DNA of 64,000 nt from Cristatella mucedo (lineage: Eukaryota > Bryozoa > Phylactolaemata > Cristatellidae): contig WPIO01000050.1 of NCBI GenBank assembly GCA_009760855.2, positions 769,501 through 833,500 on the forward strand, given 5' to 3'. The position numbers and the translations under genes are program-made. The notes below the pieces were generated by a model that searched no databases, was not told where the DNA came from, and worked only from the letters and a program-made list of their open reading frames with translations. Numbering within the stretch: position 1 is the stretch's first letter; every line of letters starts with the position of its first letter. This document shows, in pieces, positions 42,960 through 53,975 of this stretch.

Positions 42960-44110
42960 TCTGTGATGACTCGTGACAGCGAACAGATTAATCACCAACT
43001 CGCGCTTCGGCCGGAGCCACCGATTCGCAGTCAGGTCTCGCGCGAGCGACATCCCTCGTCGGCGGCGGGCGCTCGCGACCATTGAACTCGCGCTGGCCAT
43101 CGAAGAAACCCGGACGAAAAAGAAGCCGCCTCCTCGAAAATCCGCGCGTGCGACGCGCATGGGAGCTGCCGGCTGCCGTGATGGCGAAAGAGGTCACGGC
43201 CTTGTCGACCTTCCGAACAATTTGTTTCCATCGATTGGACGACATTAAAGTGAAGCAGCCGTCGGCGGAGAGCCGGCGGAAAGTCCTCGCCAGTCTGGCG
43301 GCCGCGAGGCAGCGCTCGCGGCTGAGACGGCAGACGCTTTCACCACGGCAGCCGCCGCTGGACATCGTCGAAGGCGCGAGCGCACATGCTCCCGCTTGGA
43401 GCGACGGCTTCCGGCGCGGCGATGGCGCCGCACTAGCACGTGGCTGCGACGTCCCTATTTCGCGCGCGAATTCCGAGCACTTTGGCGGCCCTGTAGAAGT
43501 CGCCCAGCACATCGAGCAGACGACAAGCGGTCGTAGCGGCGGCGGCGGTGCCAGCGCCGCCACCGCCGCCCGAACGTCCCCCCGTGGCGGCGGCGGCGTC
43601 GGCAGCGGTCGACGCGTTCAGCTGCAGCTGCTGCAGGACGTGCAGCTTGCTGACGAAGCGCTCCAGACAGTTGCGCACCCGTCCTGGCACGCTCTGCCAG
43701 CAGTCGAGCAGACGGCGCGACGCATCGCCGATTCCTCGGAGCTACAAAGCAGCGGCGGCTATTCCGACTGTGCGCCTGCCCGCGTGCTCGTGCGTCGCCG
43801 GATGCCGCGTTGCTACATCCGGCGACGCTGAGTTTCGAAGCGTTGTGTGGCCACGATCGGTCGCCAAATCTGTCGGCTGCCGATCGTGCGATCGGCCGCC
43901 GAACTCGGCGGAGTCTTCCGTTTGCGGCTGCCGACAGACTTCATCTGCCGATTTGCCGCAGCTGCCCGAGCGTCCGCTCAGCAGGCCTCGCGGCGCGGCG
44001 GCACGTACGTACGCTCGTGTCGTTAGGCTCTGCCACTCGGAAAGCGTTGACGCCCATCCCGGTCGCTGCCTGTTGAAAAATGCGGAGAATGCGGAGAAGA
44101 GAGAGATCAG
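42960..44110 (+). repeat. CR copy IV, module M1 (GC-rich)
   Basis: GTGACAGCGAACAGATTAATCACC, AGTCAGGTCTCGCGCGAGCGACA, GGCGGCGGGCGCTCGCGACCATTGA, CATCGATTGGACGACATTAAAGTG, CCAGCAGTCGAGCAGACGGCGCGACGCATCGCCGA and GTACGTACGCTCGTGTCGTTAGGC. The longest + frame of the window outside LINEs (43,082-43,831, 249 codons) lies here. It is Arg/Ala/Gly-rich, with LPAVEQTARRIADSSELQSS near its end, shared with copy I. No known domain; the minus strand is equally open. Confidence 0.8.
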
Positions 44111-44870
44111 CAGGCAGCGGCAGCAGCGGCAGGCAGGCATTCGACATGTTTTGCATTATTTTCTTTACTAAAATTAATCACCTAGTATCGTAGCGAGTAA
44201 TTAATTACTAAAATTACTAAAAAGCCTGCCCAGCGCTCTAAAGTAGCGCTGGGCAGGCTTTGCACGCTTTGTACCGGACACGCTGGAAAAGGAGCTATAG
44301 TCGATAGTTTCGTGATGATATGTAGGATAGCAGGTTAACAGGCGTCACAATGTCTCATCTGCACAGCATGAGCAGCCGAGAATGCTAAGAGCTAGCAATT
44401 CCCGAGGGCTGACCAGTAGGGCTACAAAGCGTTCGTATTTTTGAATTTTAAATACCATAAGACCAGTGGATATATTGGAATCATTCACATGCGAGTCCCA
44501 CGTTTTGTGAGCACGCAAAAGCGTGCACAAGGAAAGTGCCTCGTCAACCAAAAGGATTCAATGTTGTTTAGAGGCGTTGGTAAAAGATTTAAGTCAAGGA
44601 GCCAGTTGTACGGTTACTAGCCTGTTTTACTGCTAGTTTGGATGGGTAGGTTGAGGAAGTAGAATTGTGAAATCCAATTGCAGGTGACAGAACCTAAAAA
44701 TCAATACACTTCTTGATACGAAGCCTCTGATGGTCGGTGAGAAGCTTCGTCGTAGCTTAGCTGTTACGACGCTGACGATGGACAAGCCTAGATGTCAAGT
44801 TCTGCACTGACTCTGAGTGTCTCACTTTAGGGGCATGAAGAAAGTTCATGACCGCGGATTCAGGCGATGG
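44111..44870 (+). repeat. CR copy IV, module M2 with a 17-bp hairpin
   Basis: GCAGCGGCAGCAGCGG, TTACTAAAATTAATCACC, a perfect hairpin (44,221-44,261), ACAGGCGTCACAATGTCTC, AAAAGCGTGCACAAGGAAAGTGCC, GGTAAAAGATTTAAGTCA. 44,690-44,830 on the minus strand may be an old LINE C-terminal remnant (AGGCTTGTCCATCGTCAGC, like the GCTxGGCTTGTCTGTCGTGAGC of LINE-A). Confidence 0.65.
44221..44261. repeat. Perfect 17-bp inverted repeat, 7-nt loop
   Basis: AAAGCCTGCCCAGCGCT (44,221-44,237) pairs exactly with 44,245-44,261; the loop is CTAAAGT. The M2 modules of copies I and III lack it. Confidence 0.97.
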
Positions 44871-45109
44871 CGCAATGATCGGTAAAACAATATTCTTCAA
44901 AGTAAATCCGGAATAGAGACTTTTGTCTCGTCTTGATCGCGTTGGGGAGCGTCACCGATCTCCGCTGTCCGCAGTCAGCCATCCACGCATCTAGCCCAAT
45001 AATTTCGTAAAAAACCAGCCACAAACGGCTCGCAATGTCTAAACGAGATGTACGGTGAACCTTGATTTGGTGCCGCCGCCTGGCTGTGATTCGATCGAGA
45101 TGATTGGGA

Positions 45110-45179
45110 CGAAGACAGAGAGAGGAAGAAGAGAGAGGGACACAAAGAAAGAGCTAGAGAGAGATAGCGAGAGAAAGAC

Positions 45180-45251
<72 letters not shown>

Positions 45252-45510
45252 AGACAGAGAAAGAGAGAGAGAGAGTGAGAGAGAGGGAGACAGAGATAGA
45301 GAGATAGAGTGCTAGAGAGAGAAAGAGAGAAGATAGAAAGAGAAAGCGAGAGAGAAGATAGAGGTAGAGAAAGAGAGAGAGACAGACAGACAGACAGAAA
45401 GACAGACAGACAGACAAATAGACAGACAGACAGAGAGAGACAGAGATAGAGTGCTAGAGAGAGAAAGCGAGAGAGAAAAAGCGAGAGAGACGATAGAAAG
45501 AGGGGGGTCA
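45110..45510 (+). repeat. Long (GA)n/(GACA)n purine tract
   Basis: About 400 bases of GAGA, GATAGA, GACAGACA and GAAAGA. Includes a near-pure GA stretch (45,187-45,246). The 231-codon minus frame (Leu/Ser-rich) is an artefact. It occupies the same place in the CR unit as the tract at 25,879-26,036. Confidence 0.97.
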
Positions 45511-45685
45511 AGATATTAGAGATCCGGACGTAGATAGAAATGGAAATTGAGGTTGAGACAGCGACAGAAAAAATGGAGATTGAGACAAAGGCAAAGAGTG
45601 ATAGGAATAGGTAAAAGGGTTGAGGCAGAGATACAGCTGGAGACGAAAAGGGAGGTGAAGGCAAAAGCAAAGACGGAGATAAATG

Positions 45686-46254
<569 letters not shown>

Positions 46255-46890
46255 GACCAGTGCCGTCAATCATTTTTAGGGTCAGAGCATCATTTCATGT
46301 CAAAGAGTTGACGGGGAGCGGACGCGCGGCGGCGGCGGCTGCGTCGGCGGCGGTAGTGGAGGGCGACGGAGCTGCCTCACTCTGCAGCGTGCGTCACTCA
46401 CCTGAATGCATCCAGCCTCGCGCGTCGCGGCGCAAAATGCCTCTCGCTCCAGCAGCTGTAGCCGCGGCTCGTTCGCACCTCGCGCTTGCTGAGCGAGCGC
46501 TCCGAGCAGGCGGAGAATGAGGAGGAGGCTTACAGCGAGCAGCGAAGCAGTGCGGCCTGGAGCGAGCGAAGCAGAGCACGGCGTAGAACCGGCGCGGAGA
46601 ACCGACACATGGACCATCTAGGGTCCGCTGTCACCGACAGCATCAGCGTGCGATGATAGTAGTTGTCATTTATGCAAAACGACAATGCTGGTGCTTCGCA
46701 TTAATGCGGCCAAGAAAGAAAGCGACATCTTAACTATTCAGCCTGAAGCGGCAGCGCACACAGCGGATTAGTCACGGGCCCAGGAAACGCTGAGCAGCGC
46801 TCGCCGCGTCAGCGTAGCGTCAACGTTCCCAACGCATCAACTGTGCGCGGCGTCTGCAGTGCTGTCGTCGTCAGCGCCACCTAGCGGCGT
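46255..46890 (+). repeat. CR copy IV, module M5
   Basis: CAAAGAGTTGACGGGGAGCGG, TGAATGCATCCAGCCTCGCGCG, ATGCCTCTCGCTCCAGCAGCTG, GAGCGAGCGCTCCGAGCAGGCGG, ACCGCTGTCACCGACAGCATC-type and GCAAAACGACAATGCTGGTGCTT. Nearly identical to copy III over its central 110 bases. Confidence 0.88.
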
Positions 46891-46914
46891 ATCGCTGTCG
46901 CGCGCGCTCACCTC

Positions 46915-47440
46915 GTTCGAGCAGCTTGTCCATGTTGGTCGGTCGGTGATTGTGTTCGGAATGAACGTTGCACCGCTTTATATAGCGGGTCTCGGCAGCA
47001 CGTGTCGAAGCTTCCCTTGGATGGTCATTGCCGCTTCGCGGCTGACTTTGCCGTGTACTGGCCGGCGTCCCTCGAGAACGAGCGACCGCCGCGTCTCTTC
47101 ATGACAGCGATCGTCGCCTCGGGAGATCGGCGTTCCAGATACTGACATAACCATTCGCCTCCGCGACCGATCACGTGGCCTGAGCACATGCGCCGGCCGC
47201 TCTCTTCGCGAAGCCGGCGCGCGCCACTTACGGTGACGACGCGACAACGCTTCGAAAGTTTTCGAATGATCCACCGAGGTTTGCGGAGTCTGCAAAGGCG
47301 AGCGAGCGGGTGCGACGTCAGCGAAGCGACGCGATGGCAGCGGCCCGAAGTGGCGATGACCGTCTCGTCGCGCGCGACGGCCATCGATGGACGATGCGGC
47401 GCCCCGCGCGGTCGGCCGGGGGGAGGAGCATGCGAACGAG
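46915..47440 (+). repeat. CR copy IV, module M6
   Basis: GAGCAGCTTGTCCATGTTGGTCGG, CTGGCCGGCGTCCCTCGAG, CATTCGCCTCCGCGACCGATCACG, GCGAAGCGACGCGATGGCAGCGG. The minus frame 47,025-47,534 (169 codons) shares HRVASLTSHPLA and HVIGRGGEWL phrases with the other M6 copies. Unrecognised. Confidence 0.82.
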
Positions 47441-47448
47441 CACGCGAG

Positions 47449-47525
47449 CAGCGTTGGGCACGAGCGGGCACGTGCGCAGCGTTGGGCGCGAGCGGGCACG
47501 TGCGCTGCGTTGAGCGCGAGCGCGC
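47449..47525. repeat. 28-bp tandem repeat, ~2.7 units
   Basis: GCGTTGGGC or GCGTTGAGC starts at 47,451, 47,479 and 47,507; each unit contains CGAGCGGGCACGTGCG. Confidence 0.93.
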
Positions 47526-48000
47526 CACAGCCAAAGAAGCAGTGTAAATTGGGCGGTCACTTTCGTGCCGAGAAATATCGGCTCTCTACTTCGGCCGCAT
47601 GGCGAATGTCGGAACGCCATCGTGGGCGCCCGAAGTTCTAGCGGTGCGTAATCTCTTCGTTTCGCCGACGACCGCGGTTAGGAGCGATCGAGTTGACGTC
47701 CAGCTCGACTGAGTTGGACGCTCGCGATCGCATTACAGTCGCGAGGCTCGGAGCCGGAGACAGGAGATGGAGGCCAGCCGCGGCGAGAACCAGGGCGGAG
47801 TCGCGCGACGCAGGTCGAAGACCAGGGCCGAACACGCCGCGCGCGCGCGCTCGCGTCTTGCGACGGTCAAAGAATGGCGGCAAAAGTCGCCGCCCCCGGC
47901 CGCCGCACGTGCAGCGCTCACGTGCGAACGACGTCGGCGCGCTCCCGGAAATTGCCCGTCCATCGGCTCGCTCGCTAATTGCCTTTGGTAAGAACTAGTC
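47526..48000 (+). repeat. CR copy IV, module M8 and CpG-rich flank
   Basis: GGTCACTTTCGTGCCGAGAAATATCGGCTCTCTA, GCATGGCGAATGTCGGAACGCC and GATCGAGTTGACG match M8 of copy III. After 47,740 the sequence is CpG-rich and unmatched. Confidence 0.65.
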
Positions 48001-48720
48001 CCTAGCGTATCGAGTGGCCTTACAGGTAAAGTTCGCCGCAGTAGCAACGAGTCAGGTCTGGCGCCGACGAGCGACCAATCGCGTGCGGCTTCGCACACGA
48101 TTGGTCGCCGCCTCGCCCGCTTCTAACCGCAAAGGGCAGGACCTGGAACGCTTGCCTAAGCTCGCGCCTCGCTACGCCGCGGACGTCGGCCAATCGACGC
48201 CGATAGTGGCGCTGCTTCGACGGCCGTCTGGACCGGAGAAAGCAGCGCAGACTCGCCGTCCAGTCGGCGGTCGAACTCCTTCTTCGTGCAAAACCTAGAA
48301 AGCGAATAGCGACAAAGTGAACGACTATGCGGCGCCACTGACGACGACGCGGCTCGCGCACTTCCGCCGGAAAATGTCCGCCTCCGTCGGGAGCTCAGCG
48401 ACTGCGGCCGGCGCTTCTTTGCCAGCCGCAGTCGCTTGGCGCATCGCTGGCGCCAACGCGCGTAGTCGCCCGCTGAGCGGTATCGTTCTGCCACCGGTCA
48501 TCCTATCGCGGCAACTTGCAGATTCTCTGTCTGTGTTCGCGGCCGATGTTGAGCACGCGAGCATTGAGCTGACGCGCCAAGCCTTCGAAAGTTCACGAAA
48601 TTTCAGTAATGACCCGATGTATGAGTAATAACGCAGTGATAATTGCAGCAAGCTCGCGAGGCAAACGTGACTCACGCGAGAGACGCGGCTCGCGTGAAAA
48701 GCGCTGCTCGCGAAATTGCT
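48001..48720. repeat. CpG-rich block with several inverted repeats
   Basis: Hairpin-forming sites: 48,071-48,108 (17-bp arms starting GCGACCAATCG, one mismatch, 4-nt loop), 48,397-48,436 (16-bp arms, one mismatch, 8-nt loop), TTGGCGC/GCGCCAA (about 48,436-48,457) and TCACGCGAG/CTCGCGTGA (about 48,671-48,698). No gene recognised; frames on both strands are open because of the GC content. Confidence 0.75.
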
Positions 48721-49238
48721 GCCGAGCGACTTTTTCCCCGTTCGTAGGCCACTTTTCCCGCTTTTGTACGGATTGTATATTGCAGATCATACGATTGCAA
48801 AGGTCTGCCCCGAGGCAACGAGCCAATTTCCAATCCGGTAGAATTGAGAATCGGCAATAGACTTTCAGTAATGATCGTTATAGTTTCTCTTGCACGTCTT
48901 CCCATCGGTTACGAATCGACAGCAGACAGCAATACTACCAGCATTGCTTTGCGGCGACTAGAAGTACTTTGGTAACGGTCAGTAGGCGGAACTGCTCTGC
49001 AGCTGATCACAACTAGCCAGGCGCTTGAGCACGTGCGTTACAGCATACTCGCGTGGGTACTGTATGAGAGTGCGGCTGCACAGAGTTCACCGGAGTTTAA
49101 TTTCATTTTTCTAGAACAGCGGATTAAAATGTTTTTTTCGGCGATGGCTATGCTCCTAGATATCAGAAGAAAAGGCCGAGCTATGTTGCCTAAAGTAAGA
49201 CGTTGCCGATTGGTGATCGCTATGATGGACGACCGATC
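48721..49238. other. Unassigned region
   Basis: Ordinary composition, short frames, nothing recognised up to the SINE. Confidence 0.5.
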
Positions 49239-49419
49239 CATGGTGGCACACTAGGTAAGGCGGTTGCTTTCACGACCTCGGCCCCGAGGTCGTGGGTTCG
49301 ATTCCTGCGGTGGGCGATTCTTTATCGCCACTACAAGCGGTGGTGATAGCCGTAAAGGCTCTTCTGTCACTATACAAAAAGAGGCTGTTTAATCAGCTAG
49401 GATTTATTTATTTATTTAT
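49239..49419 (+). mobile_element. tRNA-derived SINE, full copy
   Basis: A 181-base element. The head is tRNA-like: ACTAGGTAAGGCGGTTGC is in the D-arm/A-box position and GGTTCGATTCC (49,295-49,305) is a canonical pol III B box. Between them is GACCTCGG/CCGAGGTC, an 8-bp inverted repeat with 2-nt spacer. The body (GCGGTGGTGATAGCCGTAAAG, GGCTCTTCTGTCACTATACA, GAGGCTGTTTAATCAGCTAGG) is shared with copies at 63,684 and 59,611, and the tail is (ATTT)n. The tRNA fold is not intact, so it is not a tRNA gene. It needs a LINE partner to move; neither LINE-A nor LINE-B shares its tail. Confidence 0.88.
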
Positions 49420-49728
49420 CGAGCAGACGTTCTTTCGCAGTCGAACCAAGTCTGGCCATTGCGAAAGCTCTGCTATACGGGCTTGTTCGATTGACCGCTG
49501 CCCTTACGAAGGCTCGCTGTGCGGCTTCCACCTCCGCTGAGAATTGGGCCGCAAACGCGCTCTCGTAACGGTGCTAGTCAAGGCTGCCGCGCATCATATA
49601 CTGGCGCCTCCGGAACCTTGTATCGCCGCTAGCTACTTTTAGGCGCTGTATCAATGCATGCAGGTACGTGCCGACGGAAGCAGCAGAAACACGACAGCGA
49701 CGGCACTGAGCTGCAAGAGTTCCAAGCG
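49420..49728 (+). repeat. Dispersed repeat shared with 19.16-19.37 kb
   Basis: 49,500-49,710 carries CGAAGGCTCGCTGTGCGGCTTCCAC, CTCGTAACGGTGCTAGTC, CTTGTATCGCCGCTAGC, GCAGGTACGTGCCG and ACAGCGACGG, in the same order as 19,155-19,370. Unknown type, noncoding as far as I can see. Confidence 0.62.
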
Positions 49729-49790
49729 GCGGTGATAGCGTCAAGACTCCTCTGCCGCAATGCAAACGAGGCTGCTAAATCAGGTAATAG
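49727..49790 (+). mobile_element. SINE 3' fragment (probable)
   Basis: GCGGCGGTGATAGCGTCAAGACTCCTCTGCCGCxATGCAAACGAGGCTGCTAAATCAGGTA follows the SINE body (GTGGTGATAGCC, CTCTTCTGTCGCTATACAAA, GAGGCTGTTTAATCAGCTA) with about a fifth of bases changed. The head is missing. Confidence 0.55.
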
Positions 49791-50600
49791 CTTTAACTGA
49801 TTTTATAGAATATTATTAAGTTGTATTTATTTATTGCTATTATTTATATTTATATAAAAGCTTATATAAAAGCTTTCATAGCAGAAAATTGGGTGCGTCC
49901 TCAAGACGAAGCAGACGTGGGTGCGGGATAAGTTTCGCATTGAGAACAGTGAGCAGGCTCGCTATTTAAAGGACCTCTTAGTTAAGAACGGCGCGATTAA
50001 CAGCTGCTGGCTCATCATGCTTGTATGCACCAGCGAGAATTATTCGTCAGCGGTTTCTCACTTCCCGCATATCTGGAGCGCGATTTCGTTACCGGGGTAA
50101 CATTCAAAATCCTCGTCGTTATGCTGCACTGAAGTTTTCTTTTGGCAAAAACCCAAGGATGTTAGGCAAATTATAACAAAAGAAATGAAAGATACTTAAG
50201 TCTCACTAGCCGCGCCAGAAATGAAGCTTAACACATAGCAAAAAAGCAATACACAGGAAGTTCAAGTGGTTGATAAGACCGTGCCAACTTTGCTTGACCA
50301 AGAGTGTACAATTTGCGTATTTTTAGCTTCCTAGTATTGCCTTTAAAAACATCACTGTTAACTCATTTTAAAAGATATTTTCGGACATTTATAAGTTCTG
50401 TGCTTAGGCAAGTTAATAATCTCGGTTATGCGTAAACTTTCGGACATGCGAAGCGGCACAAAAGATGGCACGCAACAGCGAGGCCAAACTGCATGTTTAA
50501 AAGATTGAGCATGACGCACCTGCCGGAGCGGCAGGCAGCAGGTGCGCTATCTTGCAACTAAGATCACAACACGGCTAGACACCTAAAGTGAAAGTAATTT
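49791..50600. other. Unassigned AT-rich region
   Basis: A direct repeat of ATATAAAAGCTT (49,851-49,875) and otherwise no gene or repeat that I can recognise. Confidence 0.5.
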
Positions 50601-51129
50601 TGAAAGTGCGTGCCCAAGGAAAGAGGCTCGGCAACAAACGGTAGCTTGCGGTCTGACTAAACATAGCGTGAGCGATGGCCGCGCGCGGTGCATCGCACCG
50701 TAGGCACGTCGATGCCACGCAGCCGCTCACCTGCAGATCGATCGGTCACTGACCGAGTTGGTGCGCGAGAATGCTGCTAAAGCGGGCGGCGTGAGAAAAG
50801 GGGAGCGGATCACATCTTAGGGCTCCGCGATGCATTGCGAACATCTCGCTGCGCGAGAGTGCGCTCTTAGAGGTTCCCCCGCCAAGAGAGCGCTCTGCCC
50901 GGCGCCGATGGCCAGACGGTCGCTGTGTGCCCTGAGAGGCGTCCAGAGCGTGTGCCCCACGCCCTTCCGCGTGCGGAAACTCTCGAAATATCGCACTTCT
51001 ATCGCGCTGGACGCGCACTCGTGGAACGCGCCCACGCGCTGGAGGCTAGCCATGTTTTTGCCTCACAATGGGCACCATCGGCAGCTCGTCCTGCTGCCTT
51101 CCGTTCGTAAAGGGCCTCGAAGCGATTCG

Positions 51130-51173
<44 letters not shown>

Positions 51174-51740
51174 CTGCTGATAAAGCTGGACGCATCCACT
51201 CATTTTCACTTGCGCAGAGTAGCGACTCTCGCTACATTATAAGCTCGCTCCGACTAGGCGAGAGCCAGAAATTCGTGACAGTTTGGTCGCTGACAATTCC
51301 ACGCGGAAGCCGGCTTTCGCCTCTCATTGGCTGGCTGCTTCCCTGACTCACTGGCGATCGATCCATTTTTGCACACCGCTTTGAGCTGTCGCTCTTCAGA
51401 ATCGAGCGGCGCATCTCAGTGGTCGGGCTACGCAGCCGCCGCTGCGACGCTCACGCCGCGGATCGCCATTCTAAGCGGTGGCACGCTGCTGTCGGCCACT
51501 GAGCCTTCCTCGTACGTCAGAAAGCTTCAAATTCTGCCCACCTGATATTTTCACAATTCGCACGCCGCTCTAGTAGCAGCTAGCCTTCGTATACTGTCTA
51601 ACGGTAGCATTCATCTTAAAGGTTACGCGGAAGCCTAGTTTTGTCCAGAAATCGTTAAGGTTTTCCTTAAAAATTGGCTCCATCGTCGTCACATCAGCAA
51701 TCATGGTGCGGAGACTTGGCGTCATCTACTAAAAGTGGCG
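50601..51740. other. CpG-rich block with (GA)n tract
   Basis: GC/CpG-rich from about 50,640 to 51,500, with a pure (GA)20 at 51,132-51,171. Frames are open on both strands (50,830-51,180 plus; 50,746-51,053 minus) without recognised motifs. It could be an unmethylated CpG island or a decayed repeat; there is no adjacent gene to support a promoter. Confidence 0.4.
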
Positions 51741-51744
51741 TTAT

Positions 51745-51975
51745 AGTGGATGTATTTATCTCCGTTCGCAACTCCACAAAACCGCAGACAATGTGGGCGT
51801 TACGTAGGTGAGTTTTGTATAGCACACTCACAGCCTAAGCGGCTTTCGGTACGCATTCGGTAGTCGACAGACTTCATCTCACGCAGCAAAGAGAACTGGG
51901 AAGCATAGCACAGTCAGCGTATTAGTTGAGGTAATGAAGGGCATGGAAGTAGCAGCTCAGGACTGCTGGAAACCT
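51745..51975 (-). mobile_element. LINE-B 3' end
   Basis: Minus-strand terminal ~230 bases: GTATTTATCTCCGTTCGCAACTCCACA, CAGCCTAAGCGGCTTTCGGTACGCATTCGGTAG, GCATGGAAGTAGCAGCTCAGGAC. Truncated at CTGGAAACC. Confidence 0.9.
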
Positions 51976-53234
51976 GCCTTTTCACCCATGTATTGCAAGT
52001 ATCACAGTTTTAATGAAACTCAGCAGCTACGATTGTCATTCGTGAGCATTTTAACGCTGCAATATACTTCTAGCTGAATAGAGCACTTACTTCTTCTGAA
52101 GCATTGCATTGACTGGCTCGAGGTTGGCGTATCTCAAATTGTTTATCTCCCATTCTTTGGCTCACTATCTGAGCTGGAGTAAGCGAATGAGAGGATCTAA
52201 TCATCTTTAGTCGCCGTTCAGTCTCTTTTCACGGGAGTCTTCCTCTTTAGCAGTCGCTAATTTGTCTAGGCTTGGTTATCTGTGCAGGCAAGCCAAATCA
52301 AAGGCATAAGAGACCCTGATATTGTGTCAGTAGCCGCGCATTTAGAGCCAGGAAGTCTGTACTGGCAGCTCACGTTGCAGCTTCGCACGCCCTGAAGCTC
52401 GACGATTTAAGTGAATACGACTGCCCGCTCCTCACGGAATCCGCTAAAGCGAGCAATGTGATTCGCTCCTCGTATGTCACGTGTCCACTCTCTTCGCGCG
52501 CTTTTTCTTTCCACTAATCAAGCGACTAGTTTCTCGCTGAGCATGATTGAAGTGTCTGGAAATACTTCGTGCCATCGAAGGGCACTGATACCCTTATGAA
52601 TAGCATTACTTTTAATTCTACTAGCGATACGCGAAATTGTTCCACCACTGGGCAAAACATCTACTTGCGTAAATTCCGGTCGCACCTCGGCAGCTTGCTT
52701 AGCTCGAAGCTGTTCCGATAATTAAAGATGGCGCATGGAAAGGGCGACGCGTTCAATCTCTCGTGGTGATTAATTACGCGGTCAGCAAGAAGACAGTAAT
52801 CAGCACAAGGCCCGTTAATACAGAAGTATTATCGATCGCTCTGTCTGTGCGGACAGCCTTCCTGGAAATGTCGAACGTGCGAGACACATACATTCGCTAA
52901 TTAGCGGTAGAAGAAACAGTTGGAGGCAAAGAGAGGCGGCAAAGATGAGCGTCGGCGGCGGCAAGCGGTGGAGCGCACACGCAGTCGGGTGAGCGGCCGC
53001 TGAAACTTCGTTAATAAAATAATACAGCAACCAATCTGCGCCCTCTTTCTGGGCATTTTGCAAAGCTGCTGTCAATGGTAACCTGCACAGCGTCCCCGTG
53101 CATCACTCGGCGTCGCCACCGTCGCACCGTCGCACGGAGGAAACTTGCAGCGAGCCCACAAAAGGCTGTAGCGAGCGAGCTTTTCTTCATTCGGTTCTGC
53201 CAACGCTTGTCACGCAAAGTCAGCCGAGACTGAG
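51976..53234. other. Unassigned region
   Basis: No gene seen. 53,020-53,075 (AATCTGCGCCCTCTTTCTGGGCATTTTGCAAAG) loosely resembles the antisense LINE-A terminal region and may be the displaced 3' end of the next element. Confidence 0.4.
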
Positions 53235-53975
53235 ATTAGAGCTTTGGAAGCTCGGGAACTCAAAATGACGCGGTCGTCTCCAAAGGTTTTTCCTGCTGTT
53301 AACTGAAGGCGCTGGCTGATAAACGGCTTGGTTCTAGCAAGCCGAGAGTACGACGCCTAGCCTGACCAGTGAGCGGCTATCCTCGGCTGCCGGGAGCCAG
53401 TCAATGAAGTGACCTAACGTTGCTTGCCGAAATCGTGACGTGAATACGCTGGTTGTGATGAGGAGCCAATACAAATCTGTAAAATTAGGTATGATTTCGC
53501 AATGGCAGTATCCACGATAGACAAACCTATTTGTATAGTTGATACCAACTGTCAGTACCTAGTTGCAAAGGCGAGAAGACCTGCAAGTCGCGAATTGCAC
53601 AAGACAAAGGGGAAGGTCATACAGGTATGAACAAATAAGAAGTTGCAGATTTTTCTTAGCAACCCAAAGCTTCTATAGCGGTAAGCATCCAAAGTACTAG
53701 TTTTTTATCCGCCTGACTTGTCCGGCCATCACCCTCTTTCGGCTGAGAATAGCGAACCCAATTTTTGGGTGCGCTCGGAAGCTCACCAGCATGCGTGGTG
53801 GCCGCTACCGCGCGGTTCCTCGTTCCATAATAAACTGCAAATGTCTGGGCAGTCTTTTGCTGCGCGCGACTCCTCGCACAAATCCAACAAGTGGGAACTT
53901 GACCGCGGAGCTGATGCAATCGCTTAGCGAAAGGTCAGTTGGAAATTGTACACCCAGATTTCACGCAGAGGTTGC
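53235..53975 (-). mobile_element. LINE-A relative, diverged, C-terminal part
   Basis: Minus strand. It runs from the GTCTCCAAAGG (FGDRAFS) point at 53,275 through GGAGCCA-TCAATGAAGTGACCTAA (53,395-53,417), GAGCCAATACAAATCTGTAAA (LHWLP equivalent), the CGATAGACAAACCT (ARLVCRE equivalent) and TCAGCTCCGCGGTCAAG (53,910, HISSTVK equivalent) up to GTACACCCAGATTTCAC (ARNLGV equivalent). Heavily substituted and frameshifted, so older than the 56-63 kb copies. Confidence 0.7.

Noticed and set aside
43082..43831. 249-codon + frame as a host gene
   Set aside because: GC-rich CR module; several frames on both strands are equally open, no known domain, and the frame is broken in the other M1 copies. Kept only as a test in findings.
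44975..45670. 231-codon Leu/Ser-rich minus frame as a membrane protein
   Set aside because: It is the translation of a GA/GACA purine tract.
49239..49310. Functional tRNA gene
   Set aside because: The B box is present but there is no regular anticodon stem-loop or acceptor stem, and the same body recurs as a SINE.
50830..51180. CpG-island promoter with first exon
   Set aside because: CpG-rich, but no downstream gene, convincing splice site or conserved frame was found.
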